Source of the DNA: Diplonema papillatum
Taxonomy: Eukaryota; Euglenozoa; Diplonemea; Diplonemida; Diplonemidae
Direction: 5' to 3'
Assembly: GCA_030068145.1 (NCBI GenBank)
Contig: JAPJBO010000808.1
Span: 40,366-104,365 of the forward strand
DNA: 64,000 nt
In this document: positions 30,731 to 41,002 of the stretch, piece by piece
Layout: every line of letters starts with the position of its first letter
Numbering within the stretch: the first letter of the stretch is position 1
The notes under the pieces: generated by a model
Database searches by the model: none
Told to the model about the DNA's origin: nothing
What the model saw: only the letters and a program-made list of their open reading frames with translations
Program-made: the position numbers and the translations under genes

Positions 30731-31097
30731 TTCCCGCCAAATCAACCGAGGTTGTCTGGTGTCTTTCAAATTTTCTCTTCCTGTTGGCGTCTGATGCGCG
30801 ACTAGTATGACTTGCTTGCGCCGCGGTATTCGATTGTTTTGTGGTGGTCTTGCGCCGCGGTATTCGATTGTTTTGTGGTGGTCGTCTCTAGACTTGACAA
30901 AAGAAGGAAAGCAGCTCTTCTTTTAGTGATTTGCCGACTCGGAGGCTCCAGAATTTCTCGTGTTTCCAGGAGACTTTTCGGCAGGTTGCGCGTCGGGGGA
31001 TACTTAAAGGGTTTCGTTCGCGATGGTTCACCAGCTGCAAAGCGCTCCGCTGCCTCGCAGACAAGCAAACTGAGGGAGTTTCTGCACTTCGTTCTGT

Positions 31098-31195
31098 CTG
31101 ACGAGAATTGGCGGACAAGTCTGGTGCCAGCACCCGCGGTAATTCCAGCACCAACAGCGTATATAATGCTGCTGCTGTTAAGCTCGTAGTTGGAT
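31098..31195 (+). rRNA. 18S (SSU) rRNA-like fragment, probably a pseudogene
   Basis: ACAAGTCTGGTGCCAGCACC, CGCGGTAATTCCAGCACCAA, CAGCGTATATAATGC and AGCTCGTAGTTGGATCC follow the order of the universal 530-loop region of eukaryotic SSU rRNA up to the start of V4. Several normally invariant positions differ (AGCACC for the usual AGCTCC, GCACCCGCGG for GCAGCCGCGG), and two or three A's are lost before GCTCGTAGTTGG. No other rRNA segments flank it, so it looks like an isolated, worn fragment. The following 100 bp might be a diverged V4 region, which I cannot confirm. Confidence 0.6.
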
Positions 31196-31483
31196 CCAGA
31201 GCTCAGGTTGCAAGGTGGCCTCAGCATACTGCTGGTATTCAGAAGGCTGGGGTAATCCCCTCGCATCAAGACCTCTGCTCTATGAGGTGGTAATGGTGCC
31301 TTGCAAGTAATCTCTTTATCGGATGAAAGCGCTTACGCGTACGCCATACGCATACGGTCGACCACCGAGGTCACTGTGAACAACTGCCAAGAAGGAAGGA
31401 AGATGTAAGAACACGTCTTAATCGTAACTGTATGCAATCCCTAGCGCAAGGGAATGTTGAGTGCTTCGCCTTCCATCCGTCAA

Positions 31484-31762
31484 AAATACTCGACGTAGCT
31501 GCTTTGACTCCGAGGTATAGAGGTAGAGAGGCCAATCAAGCACAATTCTGATTTGTTCTTCATTTACACCACCGTGTGTTGTTTTCTCACGCAGGAGTTT
31601 GACCTGTTGTGTTTGTGTGTTTTGTCGTGCAGGGGTAGACCCGCATGACCTCACGACCGTTCAACACGTGGTTCGGTAGTTACAGCACTTGGGAAACCCT
31701 TCGGTTCTTTGTCTAGCAGCTTTTGTTGAGCATTTCCTTTCAAGCTGGCGCTTATGTAAAAA
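31484..31762 (+). repeat. SE-B element, full length with internal gap
   Basis: AAATACTCGACGTAGCTGC to GGCGCTTATGTAAAAA, missing about 15-20 bases after the GACTCCGA block. Otherwise close to 8351-8644. Confidence 0.92.
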
Positions 31763-32257
31763 CTTCAACTCCTTCAGCAAAACTGTGATGGCAGCAGGCG
31801 GCAGGTGCTTCGGTCTACTCGAGGGGGAGGAGAATCCCAGGTCAACGTTTGGAATGAACACCGTCTCTCATGCATGTCTAAATGCATAGCGATAGGTCTT
31901 CTTCGAAGAAAATGGAGTACAAGACTCCGTAAGTAAGTGAAAGTGAACGTTCGCTTGTTGAAACTACGGCGTTTTTGGAGTCTCCAGGTCCCCTCCGCAA
32001 GTGGAGTGTTTCTCATTCGCAACGGGCGATGGCAAATAGGTGGGCACGCGCAAGAGCGAGTGCCAAGGATCGTCGTTTCCACATCCGAGTTCAAAGTGTC
32101 GTTGGGATCGCCTTTGTTTGAGTCCTTTGTGCGATTCGGGGCCGGTGATAGGGGACCCTACTGCGCAGTGATACGTGATGAGTACAGAGTACTACACGGT
32201 GAACTTCCAGCAACTTTTGCTCGAGCTGAAGTCCGGGCTCAAGTCCGGGTGTGACAA
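31763..32257. other. No gene accepted
   Basis: Weak W-like (GTGAACGTTCGCTTG, 31940) and F-like (CTCTCATGCATG, 31863) fragments. ORF 31937-32254 has no recognisable domain. Confidence 0.35.
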
Positions 32258-32295
32258 CACCCGGAAATAGGGTGTTCACACCCTATTTCCGGGTG
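32258..32295. other. Perfect 17-bp-stem hairpin
   Basis: CACCCGGAAATAGGGTG and its exact reverse complement are separated by TTCA. It lies beside a CACACCCGCTTTTGG block like that of the family O elements, so it may be a relic of one. No T-run follows, so it is not a terminator of known type. Confidence 0.85.
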
Positions 32296-32917
32296 CGGCA
32301 CACCCGCTTTTGGAGAGTCTGGTTTCACTCGAGCAACAGTTGCTAGAATTCATCGTGTACCGAGCAGCGATACGTGGATGGATCACGATTTGGCCGAACA
32401 CGCAGGCAAAACGCAACAAAAGCGTCGGGACACCCACTGCTTTGGGGCGGGAGCTCTCCGGAGCGCAAAAAGCTGCCGTCACTTCCAGCCTTTCGGGGGG
32501 GAGGTTCTCTTCTTTTTTTTAGAGCTAGAAAGTCCGGAGGGTTTTTTTTTTTTTTTTTTTGGGGTTCGGTGTTCTGGATAGCCCCTTCGTGTGAACGTTT
32601 GTTCTTGCGGCTTGTGCTTCTTAGTATGCGGTACGAGAAGGGCGGGTACCAGCCGGCGACTGGTGCCTGTAGCCTCGTTCGTTGGTAGCTCGGCCGTTCA
32701 TTAACCACTTAAGGACGATCTACCGCTATGGGGTAGTTGATTCAAGAAAGTTCGCGGGTGTCAAGTTCGCGGGTGAGAGGCCAAAGAATGGTCGAAAGTG
32801 GTCGCCGTTTGCTTTATTGGAAAGATCTGACACAAATCTTTGAAATGCGTCCTTCGTCGGGCAGAAATCCTGCTCCGAGCTCGCAACGGATACCTGAGGT
32901 TTGCTATGGAGCCCGCC

Positions 32918-32997
32918 CTTTTCCCAAATTAACTCTCCCCCCCTCCGTCCTTAAGTGGTTAAGGACGGGAGGGGAAGGAATTTGGGAAAAGGGCGGA
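32918..32997. other. Large hairpin centred on a family P terminus
   Basis: GCCCTTTTCCCAAATT is mirrored by AATTTGGGAAAAGGGC, and CCCTCCGTCCTTAA by TTAAGGACGGGAGGG, around a GTGG loop. Arms are roughly 38 bases with small mismatches. Confidence 0.8.
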
Positions 32998-33092
32998 CCC
33001 ATCGGGGAATTGGAGCCGGCGTCTTCTGGCACGCACTGCTGGCTCTATGGGGCTTTTTTTGTAGACCCCTTGTACGGCTCGGAAGGAACCAA

Positions 33093-33558
33093 GGAATAGT
33101 TGAGTTGCAGCTCTTGACAAAGATAGAGAGAGAGAGAGAGACGAGTTAGAGTGCAGGGACCATCTCTCCGAGGAGTATCCGGTCGCCCCCACTACTGTCC
33201 TGTACTACTACGGCGGGCGCAAGTCGTTGCGCCGTGGGCGCGGAGCGAGCCGTGGCCCTGTCAAAGATGATTGTTGCACCGATGGTGGCGCAGCCGGGGG
33301 CGTTCTGACTGGCGGACGAGACCGCCTGGCAGGCGTGTGTTGACACGTTGTTTCGCGGGCTCTCCTCCTTTTGGCAATAGCCCGCCCTATGGCGGCGGCT
33401 AGCATCTTGACAGAGAATCTCAACTCCCACAGATAGATGGAAAAAAGAAGGTGTTTTTTATTCTTCGCTTTTTCTCACGAACGGTGCTTTTTGGCTTTGT
33501 AGGTTCTCCCGACTCCCCAATTCGTGGTTAGCACAAACTCAAGAGCTATACTTTCAAT
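33093..33558 (+). repeat. Family G repeat split by family H
   Basis: GGAATAGTTGAGTTGCAGCT (33093) breaks off at CAAAGATAG and resumes at 33431 with AGATAGATGG, exactly the continuation seen uninterrupted at 62036-62212. The 3' end is shortened relative to 24380-24572. Confidence 0.88.
33127..33430 (+). mobile_element. Family H element, copy 2, with 6-bp target duplication
   Basis: Almost identical to 16231-16536. AGATAG occurs immediately before (33121-33126) and after (33431-33436), and the uninterrupted family G copies contain it once. This fixes the element at 304 bp. It carries GAGTTAGAG near one end and CTCAACTC near the other as a weak inverted repeat. Confidence 0.85.
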
Positions 33559-34089
33559 AAATATAATCGGGAAGGTGTGACTGACATTCTTTGATCCTGT
33601 TGGTTCGGGTTAGGTGAGAGTGCTACCTTTTACCGGAATATTGCTAGTCGTGGAAGCCAGCTCCATCCGAATTCTCCTGGTGTCGATTCGAGATGGTTGT
33701 GCTCATCTAGCCATGCGTCTTGCTCCTATTCTCTCAGTAAACTGCAAAGCTCGGAGTTAGATCTTCCTGATGAAGCGAACGGCGACCACTTTCGACCATT
33801 ATTTGGCCTCTCACCCGCGAACTTGACACCCGCGTACTTTCTCGAATTAAGTACCACTATAGTGGTAGTTCGTCCTTAAGTGGTTAATACATGTCCTGAT
33901 GCGTGGCTGGCGAGGCAGTGGGGGCAGGGGGGGTGGAATGAGAGAAGGCACGAATGCAATGCGGGTCTTGAACTTCTAGACTGTTTCGTGCTCTTGCGGG
34001 CGTCTTTCTGTCGAGTCCCCGGTTGATCGTTGAGACGGGGGGCGGGTAGGTTGTAGGTTGATGGATTTGATCCAGGAAAAGAAATGCGT

Positions 34090-34250
34090 AGTTTTGTTGA
34101 AAAAAAGCATGCCGAAAGGAGTCCTGGCAGAGTACGATGCTGTGCATGCGGAGTATGCGGCCAATACCCAAACCCCGTTTTCTCTGGGTTTACAAGTCCT
34201 CGTTGGCTACAGAGGCCGCAGCCCACGTGCCACAGCATCGTAGTCTCTGC
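34090..34250. repeat. Foldback (GATGCCAAA family) fragment
   Basis: AAGCATGCCGAAAGG, GTCCTGGCAGAGTACGATGC and a mirrored GCATCGTAGTCTCTG at 34236-34250. Compare CTGACAGAGTACGATGCC at 36590. Confidence 0.45.
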
Positions 34251-34357
34251 TTACACCCCCTCTCCCTGCAGGACCGGCAGCGTCTCATATATATGGGCGG
34301 GTAAGCAAGGCGGCGGAGGTCCGCCGGGCGCTCCTTGCTTCTTTGTGCACTTCTACT

Positions 34358-34515
34358 TTTTTTAGAGTTATAGATCGCTTGAGAATCCGGGTTTTTAGAG
34401 TCTCTGGGTGACCTTCGTCGAATGGGTTCTTTTAAAGCTAATACGTACTGGGTGGGTTTGGGGGGGTATGCATGGCTTCTTACGAGTACACTTTACTTGC
34501 TCGCTTAGACGAGTC
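34358..34515 (+). repeat. Family W repeat, long copy
   Basis: TTAGAGTTATAGATCGCTTG, GAATCCGGGTTTTTAGAGTC, TCTGGGTGACCTTCGTCGAA and a CACTTTACTTGCTCG extension, closely matching 17096-17250. Confidence 0.75.
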
Positions 34516-34599
34516 AGATTTTTCTGTTTATCTCTCGACTGGCCTTGCAAGCACAAAAAGTTTTCACCAGAAACTCCTGTGGTTTAAAACCCTTTTTTA

Positions 34600-34690
34600 A
34601 CCGGGGTTTCTTGTGTTTCCGACGATCCCGAATGGACGTACAGATTGGTGTCTTTCGATTTTTTTTTTATTTGTTGTTTTGGTGAAGAAA
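34600..34690 (+). repeat. Family D repeat
   Basis: TTGTGTTTCCGACGATCCCG, GGACGTACAGATTGGTGTCT and TTCGATT plus T's. Related copies are at about 10095, 12595 and 41605. It supplies the uninterrupted target for the foldback insertion at 41650. Confidence 0.75.
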
Positions 34691-34949
34691 TGATTTTTAA
34701 CCATGCAGGATAATCCCTGCGTTGGCCGCCTTATGCCCCACTCTCCTTTCTATTTTGAAACTCTTTTTTCTCTCTCTCTCTCCTTTTTTCTTTTTTGATT
34801 GTCCCCGTTTCCGAAACCGTCGGAAAGCAGGTGCGTATTCAAGAAGAACAACATGAAAACTACCGCCTTCTCCCATCCCTCCTTCACCTAACAGCGTAGT
34901 TGCTGGGAACTTCCGCTTGCAGCTTCTTCTGGTTTGAGGCTTGTGTTAC

Positions 34950-35425
34950 GTAAAAGACGCTCGGAGCCAGACTGCGAGCATGCACGGAGACCTCCATTCA
35001 GGAAACTACCTGGCATCACCTATTGCAGCTTTACGATGGAATAGTCGTCAGCCGTGTGGGCCAAATACGAATACAATACCGCAGGTATGCATGTGGGTGG
35101 CCTGGGTGGGTGCAGTCTGCCCTACTCACGGAACCGGGCTGTGTGCGGTTGCTCATTCCGTCCCCCGCCCGGCAACAAAAAACTCCCAACCACCAGGTCT
35201 TCAGCGGATTGGCTATTGTGCTGCGCTCTAAATTGTAAGTGCGGGAGGCAGAAGGACGCCGTCTCGCTAGTCAGAGCGATACTGTTCTCCTTCAGATGGA
35301 TCCCAGTGTGATGGGTCTTTTTTTCGCACTCCAAGTTCGACTTACAAGCAGCATTCCCGCAGTAAACTGTAAGTGCTTCGGATCGGATGGGGTGATGGTC
35401 ACTAGTATGGACGCCGGACGCGTAA
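34950..35425 (+). CDS. Candidate three-exon gene fragment with 36- and 37-nt introns
   Basis: The frame opens after a stop near 34946 and reads ordinary coding sequence, including LYDGIVVSRVGQIRIQYRR. A donor AATT/GTAAGTGC follows at 35235, and CTCGCTAG/TC at 35270 closes a 36-nt intron. The frame continues (35271-35368) with MDPSVMGLFFALQVR to a second GTAAGTGC, closed by TCACTAG at 35405 (37 nt), then a stop at 35423. Both introns start GTAAGTGC and end CTAG. No domain is recognised and no start was chosen. The second intron could instead be retained, since that frame also stays open. Confidence 0.3.
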
Positions 35426-35429
35426 AAAG

Positions 35430-36129
35430 GTTCACGAGTCCAGTGGCGGGAATGAAAAAAGGCGACAGCGATACTTCTGACAGCAAAAACACGAGAAGAA
35501 TGAATAAGAAACGCGCTGCTTTCGGCGTTCTTTCTTTTCGTCTTTTTGTCTTTTTTACTTTATTTGCCTCCGTCGGCACGTCGTTGCGTGCCTGCCGGGG
35601 GGGAAATCATAGTTTAGTGGCAGATCCTGCCTCTCGGGGGAACATTGTGACAGGGTGGGTGAAACTCTGTTCAGTGTTCAGAGCACTGCCTCTCATGCGT
35701 GTTTAAAGTTCAAGACGACGAAGAAATGTAAAAAATTTGGGTTTGGCTGGAGGAGAAAAAAAAAAAAGGTGTGTCTAAAAGAAGGGAGTCAAGAACTCTG
35801 TAAGTAAGAATTGCAAACCAGGAAGGACTGGGGTCCTCTGGGGTTTCAAGCTTTTTTTTTTTTTTTGTGTTTCCGCCTTTTTTCGTTTTTTTTTTTTTAA
35901 TAGTACATTTGGTACTGAATGGAACCTTTCCGGAGTAAGGGTTGCGCGTGAACGCACAGGAAAAACGAATACGACAAACCCCGGAGATTGGGTATCCCCG
36001 GTACGCGCGAAGAACCAGAACCTTGTCAGCATTGTCATCACCATTGGTCATCGTCCCTCGTCTTTCACTTCATTTGCCAATGAGCCCCAACTCCGGAAAC
36101 GTTCATTTTTATGCTTTTTCATCACCAAG
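35430..36129. other. No gene seen; T/A runs and family F piece
   Basis: Family F-like CAGAGCACTGCCTCTCATGC at 35678-35697, and T runs at about 35852-35865 and 35889-35899. Incidental ORFs only. Confidence 0.4.
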
Positions 36130-36420
36130 GGTTAGGTACCACTACACGGGAGCCAGAAGCAAGCTTCACGTGTTCGGCGGTACTGCAGAGCCACGGGCCT
36201 ACGGGTCAAGTGGCTACCGATTTCCCAAACTAAAGCATCAAGGCTTCGCGCACCTTGGGGCTGGCGCTCGCGCTGAACACAAGCTCGTCGAGACGGTCAG
36301 CCGCAGGGCAGAGCGGACGGGGTTGTGGCACTGAGCTGCCTCCGACTCAAGCTTTGCAAGCTGTGGTTGACCGCTACGTTCCTGGACCAGGAGCGGCCTT
36401 TTTCTTTTTTTTTTTCTTCT
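36130..36420 (+). repeat. Family I repeat, copy 2 (coding-like)
   Basis: Same block as 23137-23415. Here the frame KLHVFGGTAEPRAYGSSGYR continues in frame to ETVSRRAERTGLWH and a stop at 36332. Relative to copy 1 it has an in-frame six-base difference and a mix of silent and conservative changes, as if once under protein selection. Confidence 0.6.
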
Positions 36421-36546
36421 TCTTCACCGCGAGTTTATATAGCGCGCACCTCGTTCTCAGGTTCAGTTTCAATCCTGATCCGCAACCAGTTCACAGATGA
36501 AGCTCATTTGGCCTTCAATTGCTCGCTGGTACATAATATTATTATG

Positions 36547-37565
36547 GAAGGATGCCAAACGGGATAGGAGGGGTTTGGGCAGAAAGATCCTGACAGAGTA
36601 CGATGCCTGGCACGCGGGGGTTTGCGACCTATACCGGCCAGAGTCGTATTCTGGGGCCGCTTTGTGTTGCTCGCGCTACACGGGCAGGGGACAATGTCGA
36701 AAAAGCCCGAACCCGCGTGGAATTCGGCCACTGCGTCTCCAGGGTAAACACACGTCGACAACTTTTTTTAACTCTAAAACCGTCTAATTCCTTCTGCAAG
36801 CCAGGCGGCCGAGTTGAGGCTTAATACCGTCTAATACCTCCTGAAAGCCAGGCGGCCGAGTTGAGGCTTAATACCGTCTAATACCTCCTGAAAGCCAGGC
36901 GGCCGAGTTGAGGCTTAATACCGTCTAATACCTCCTGAAAGCCAGGCGGCCGAGTTGAGGCTTAATACCGTCTAATACCTCCTGAAAGCCAGGCGGCCGA
37001 GTTGAGGCTTAATACCGTCTAATACCTCCTGAAAGCCAGACGGCCGAGTTGAGGCCTAATACCGTCTAATACCTCCTGAAAGCCAGACGGCCGAGTTGAG
37101 GCTTAATACCGTCTAATACCTCCTGAAAGCCAGACGGCCGAGTTGAGGCCTAATACCGTCTAGTACCTCCTGAAAGCCAGACGGCCGAGTGGGCGTAATA
37201 CGTTTTGCAAACCGTCTAATACCATGATGTGCACGGGGCGTGCGACCTCTGTAACCAATGAGGACTTGTATACCCAGCGAAACGGGGTTCTGTGCTCAGA
37301 AGACGGAATCCCGGATGGGTTTGGGCCCCCCTCTCGAAACCCTTGCAGACGGACACGCGGAGGGGAAAGAAGGTTGCCCAGGGCGCAGACAGCCGTCGGG
37401 GAAACTGTGGGTCAAACCCAAGTGTTTTATGATGCTTCAGAAATCCGGAACCTGAAGCTCCTTTGTGGATAGGTCTCGTGACACATCTGGTCCCATACCA
37501 GCAAACATGGATCCTTTACTTTTGCCAGGGTCTTTTTGCCAAAACCCTTTGGCATCGTCTCATTT
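36547..37565. mobile_element. Foldback element (GATGCCAAA family) with 47-bp array inside
   Basis: The left terminus, GGATGCCAAACGGG then TTTGGGCAGAAAGATCCTG, is mirrored at 37530-37565 by CCCTTTGGCATCGTC and CAGGGTCTTTTTGCC. The ends match those of the ATAT-flanked elements at 41650 and 62899, but the target duplication is not clear here. Confidence 0.5.
36778..37225 (+). repeat. 47-bp tandem array
   Basis: About nine units built on AATACCGTCTAATACCTCCT, GAAAGCCAGGCGGCCGAGTT, GAGGCTT. Early units read CCAGGCGG and later ones CCAGACGG, so the two variants are grouped along the array. The last unit is broken. Confidence 0.95.
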
Positions 37566-37704
37566 TCCTGCTGTTTGCTGCTGAAATCGCCTGTGTGGTG
37601 CCGATTGAAAGCTCAAGACTTGCATGCATAGCGCTGAGGGGGCTGGGAGAGGGATGCGAAAAAAGCGGGTTTGAAATGGCCGTGTGCCACAACAACAACA
37701 ACAC

Positions 37705-37800
37705 CCGCGCCGGTCCCATCTGCACCGGAGTTTCGGTCCGTCAAGCCACGGACACAAAAAGGCGGACCATCATCAGTGCACGACGAACCGGGGGAAACCT
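37705..37800 (+). repeat. Family E fragment
   Basis: GGTCCCATCTGCACCGGAGT, AAGCCACGGACACAAAAAGG and CGGACCATCATCAGTGCACG follow family E order. Confidence 0.75.
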
Positions 37801-38149
37801 GTTGACATAACGTACGCGGGGAGAAAATGTTGCTTGGGTTTGAAGAGCGCGTGGTGCTTGCACCACTGAGGCCAGGTTATTCAACTGCGGATTTAGTGAA
37901 GGATTGTTCAGGAAACGTTCGTGAGCAAAACCCGACCAGCCTGGCAGGTAACGACCTTTTCGTTGTCTTCTTTGTGTGTTTTATGATGCGAACATCACGA
38001 GGTGCTGTCCGAAGACACCGCCCACGTGAGCACTGTTAAGCATTGAGTTCTTTTAAGTACATGAACCACATGGATTAGCATGCACTGTAAGCACTGTTAA
38101 GCAGCGGTTGCCAGATACTCCCGTAGCACCTATTCACGGGTTTGCAGGG

Positions 38150-38408
38150 GTAAAAAGGAAGCCCGGGTTGGGGAGGGGCCTCGGGCAGAACGATTCTGGC
38201 AAAGCTCGTGTACTGAGGCCGAGCGAGAGTCCAAATCCATCCGGGAAGCATTCTGCAGAGCATAGAACCCCGGTTAGTCTGGATGCAGAGGTCCCTGCTG
38301 GCTACATGTGGTCGCGTCCCCCCACACACATGCACAGCATCGTACTTTGCCAGCATCTTTCTCGCCCGATGTCCCCATCTACCCCTTTTGGCATCGTCTC
38401 GTCATTTT
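38150..38408. repeat. Foldback (GATGCCAAA family) element, worn
   Basis: CGGGCAGAACGATTCTGGCA at the left and TGCCAGCATCTTTCTCGCCC plus CCTTTTGGCATCGTCTCG at the right are inverted. The left terminus proper is missing. Confidence 0.5.
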
Positions 38409-38461
38409 TTTTTTCCTGACTGTCTCATTGTCAAATTTCAAGAGGGCATCCCCTAGGCATA

Positions 38462-38622
38462 GTGGTCAAACAATTCGCATGACAATGATCGCATTATCGC
38501 ACAAAGTATCGCATTCAATCGGCGTGCGACGAGTCCATAGTACTGTATGTGCCCAGGTTTTAAGCGTGCGATAATGCGAATGAAAATGCGATGATGTGCG
38601 ATAATGCGAATCGTTTGACCAC
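38462..38622. mobile_element. 161-bp MITE with TA target duplication
   Basis: GTGGTCAAACAATTCGCAT at the left and ATGCGAATCGTTTGACCAC at the right are inverted copies; further inside, CGCATTATCGCAC is repeated in both arms. TA lies immediately outside each end (38460-38461 and 38623-38624). This fits a Tc1/mariner-type MITE. It has no coding capacity. Confidence 0.8.
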
Positions 38623-38846
38623 TACGGATGTGGTTGTCCGCATGAGCAGGAGCAGCAAGCACTAAGCACTTGCTTTGTGAGGGAAACTAGGGAAGGGGGG
38701 GGATCTTGATTTAGCGCGGGTTAAGGGGGGGTGGGAAATGTTTCTTGGGTTTGAAGAGCGCGTGGTGCTTGCACCACTGAGGCCAGGTTATTTAACCGCA
38801 GCGAAGGATTGTTCAGGGGGGAAAATGTTTCTTGGGTTTCCCCCCC

Positions 38847-39066
38847 CCCTCTAGTGCAGTTGCCTTGGAGGCTGGGTGGTCAAATTCTCTAAGGTGAAAT
38901 GGTCAAAATTCCTTGCCAAAAGTGGGCCCACAAAAATTTTCCGAAGTGTGGTATTTGGGGTATTTGGGGCAAAAAAAAAATTTTTTTTTTTCTGACCGCC
39001 CACCGTGGTGACCACCTTAGAGTGTGACAGGTAGCGTCTCCCCCCTCCACAGTGAAAATAGCCTAT
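38847..39066. mobile_element. Family C element
   Basis: Reverse complement of most of 14930-15065, with CTCTAAGGTGAAATGGTC and GGTGACCACCTTAGAGTG as inner inverted blocks around an A/T homopolymer loop. C- and G-runs flank it, and the family E copy at 39068 follows directly. Confidence 0.65.
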
Positions 39067-39067
39067 G

Positions 39068-39450
39068 AGGGGGGGTTGCAAGAACGTGCTTGGAATGGGT
39101 ATGTGCTCAACACCGCACTGGTCCCGTCTGCGCCGTGTTTCGGTCCTTTAAGCCACGGACACATAAGGCGGACCATCATCAGCGTGGAACCTGAGTGTCT
39201 GCAGACAGGACTGCGGTGTGAGTCTGGTTTGTCAGGCGGCTGTTCGTAGCTCGTCACAGCCAGGACCACCCGTGCTACTAGAGCACAGGCGAATCCGTCA
39301 CGGGGAGAAGGCCCCTACAACCGTGTCTGAGCAATCAGTTAAAAAACTCAGGGCACTCGCCCTGATTGTGACTGCGACTCGCTAGGCAGCACTGACTTGT
39401 CTTCTTTTTACGGTGGCAATCTGCGAAGTAAACTCCGCAGAGCACAGTGG
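39068..39450 (+). repeat. Family E repeat, best copy
   Basis: About 380 bp: TTGCAAGAACGTGCTTGGAA, CCCGTCTGCGCCGTGTTTCG, AGCCACGGACACATAAGGCG, GTCTGCAGACAGGACTGCGG, CACGGGGAGAAGGCCCCTAC and CGCAGAGCACAGTGGACATG. At least nine full or partial copies lie in the window. No conserved ORF, no A-tail, no clear TIR; class unknown. Confidence 0.93.
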
Positions 39451-39661
39451 ACATGGGGTTGCCGTGTGCAGCACCAATGGTTGAAGTACCAAAAGGAAAA
39501 AGAGTGCGAGGAAGTAATCCTGCGTGCTGAGGGCAGCAAGTCGCGTTACGCGGTACAAGCGGCCATTTTGACAAACCAGCCTCACATCGCCGACGCAGAC
39601 ACTCACACCCTGCGCCGCAATGACAGCCCGCCATGTGTGTGTCCACGGCGTACAGGATCAA

Positions 39662-39957
39662 AAATACTCGACGTTGCTGCTTTGACTCCGAATGGAAGGG
39701 AGGAAATATAGAGGTAAGGGGCAAATACAATACAAACACAATCTGATTTGTTCTTCGCTTACACCACCGTGTGTTGCTTTCTCACTCAGGACTTTGCCCT
39801 GTTTTGTTTGTGTGATTTGTCGTGTAGGGAGTAGACCCGCATGACCTCACGTCCGTTCAACCCGTGGTTCGGTAGTTACAGCACTTGGGATCCCTTCTGT
39901 TCTTTGTCGGGCAGCATCGTCGAGCATTTCCTTTCAAGCTGGCGATTATGTAAAAAA
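39662..39957 (+). repeat. SE-B element, full length
   Basis: AAATACTCGACGTTGCTGC to GGCGATTATGTAAAAAA. One of the best preserved copies. Confidence 0.94.
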
Positions 39958-41002
39958 CGCTGCGCCGGTAGGACACACGGTTGTGTTTGAGCACGGGCCA
40001 CTTCAAGCACATACTCGCATTCCCTCCCCTTCACATTCCTCTTCTTGTTCAAGCTTGTCTTGTCTCTGTTACCATTCGGATGCGGACACCAGGCGGACTA
40101 CCATCAGCTCGGTCCCCGGAATGTCTACCGAATCAACAGCGTACGTCTGCGGCTGCACCCCACAACCGTATCTGAGCAGTCGCTAAACCCCGTAGAGTGC
40201 GAGAGACAGAGGAGGACAACGAAGAAGGGATGGATACATAGACCTTTTTGTTGACCGCACGACGAGCTCAACTCAAATCCTGGACGCGGTTGCAGGCGGC
40301 GATCGATCATGGTCGGAGGGTCCTATGGGCAAGTCAGTTCCCACACGCAGTGCGTGTCGGTAAACCACCCCCCAGAGGGCGACTCACACGCAAGGACATG
40401 GGTTGACCCGGGACGGTTGGCTCGGCAACACATGGTGGTCAAGACCACGACCAGTCCTCTGTCCCCTACCTGTTTTCAGCGGAACGCGAGCGACGTTCTT
40501 CCAAGTGCTTCTACGTCGAAAGATTCCCCAAGGCAACCAGTATTGCATTATACACACAGCGCCGCGGCTTCGCGAAAAGGTGCTTGCGGCCTTTCCTCGG
40601 TTGCACGGTTGATGTAAAGGGGAGAGTCGAGGAATAACAGTTATTTGACACGCGCCTGCCTGTCAATGTGTTTACTATTTTTTGGACCCTGCTACTATTC
40701 GACACACCATGCCTCCCTGGATAACTTTTAGTATTCGACGAATCGAATGATTACACGGGTGTTATTATTCGACCAGCACGTGTGACAGCATTTTACCTTT
40801 GGGCTACCAGCGGGGAGTTGTTTGGTTAGCTTGTGTTGTCGTTCCCGGCCCCTGGTCATTTTGCACGTAGGGCGCTGCAGAACACTCTGACTGAGAGTTT
40901 CTTCTTTAGTTTTCTTTTTTCAACGGTCAGTGGGCCCACCTTGACGGGCCAGCGGTTGCGGGTCTCTTCTACTGACAGAAAAGCTGCTATTTCTTTTGGC
41001 CG
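39958..41002. other. No gene accepted
   Basis: Near 40075 there is a weak family E echo (GGATGCGGACACCAGGCGGA). At 40480-40630 three overlapping frames are open after CTACCTGTTTTCAG, an acceptor-like site; none gives a recognisable domain. The 40640-40790 stretch has short TATTCGAC repeats. Confidence 0.35.

Larger units (their letters stand above)
32704..33884. mobile_element. Family P TIR element with TA duplication and nested insertions
   Basis: The left end, ACCACTTAAGGACGATCTAC (32704), is repeated in reverse complement to 33884, and the arms match over about 105 bp (TTCGCGGGTGAGAGGCCAAA in both). TA flanks both ends. A third copy of the terminus points inward at 32943-32959. The interior holds family G interrupted by family H. 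TA target and TIRs fit a Tc1/mariner-type or similar non-autonomous transposon; no transposase is present. Confidence 0.7.

Noticed and set aside
31098-31195. A functional 18S gene
   Set aside because: Only a short segment is present, with altered invariant positions and no neighbouring rRNA regions.
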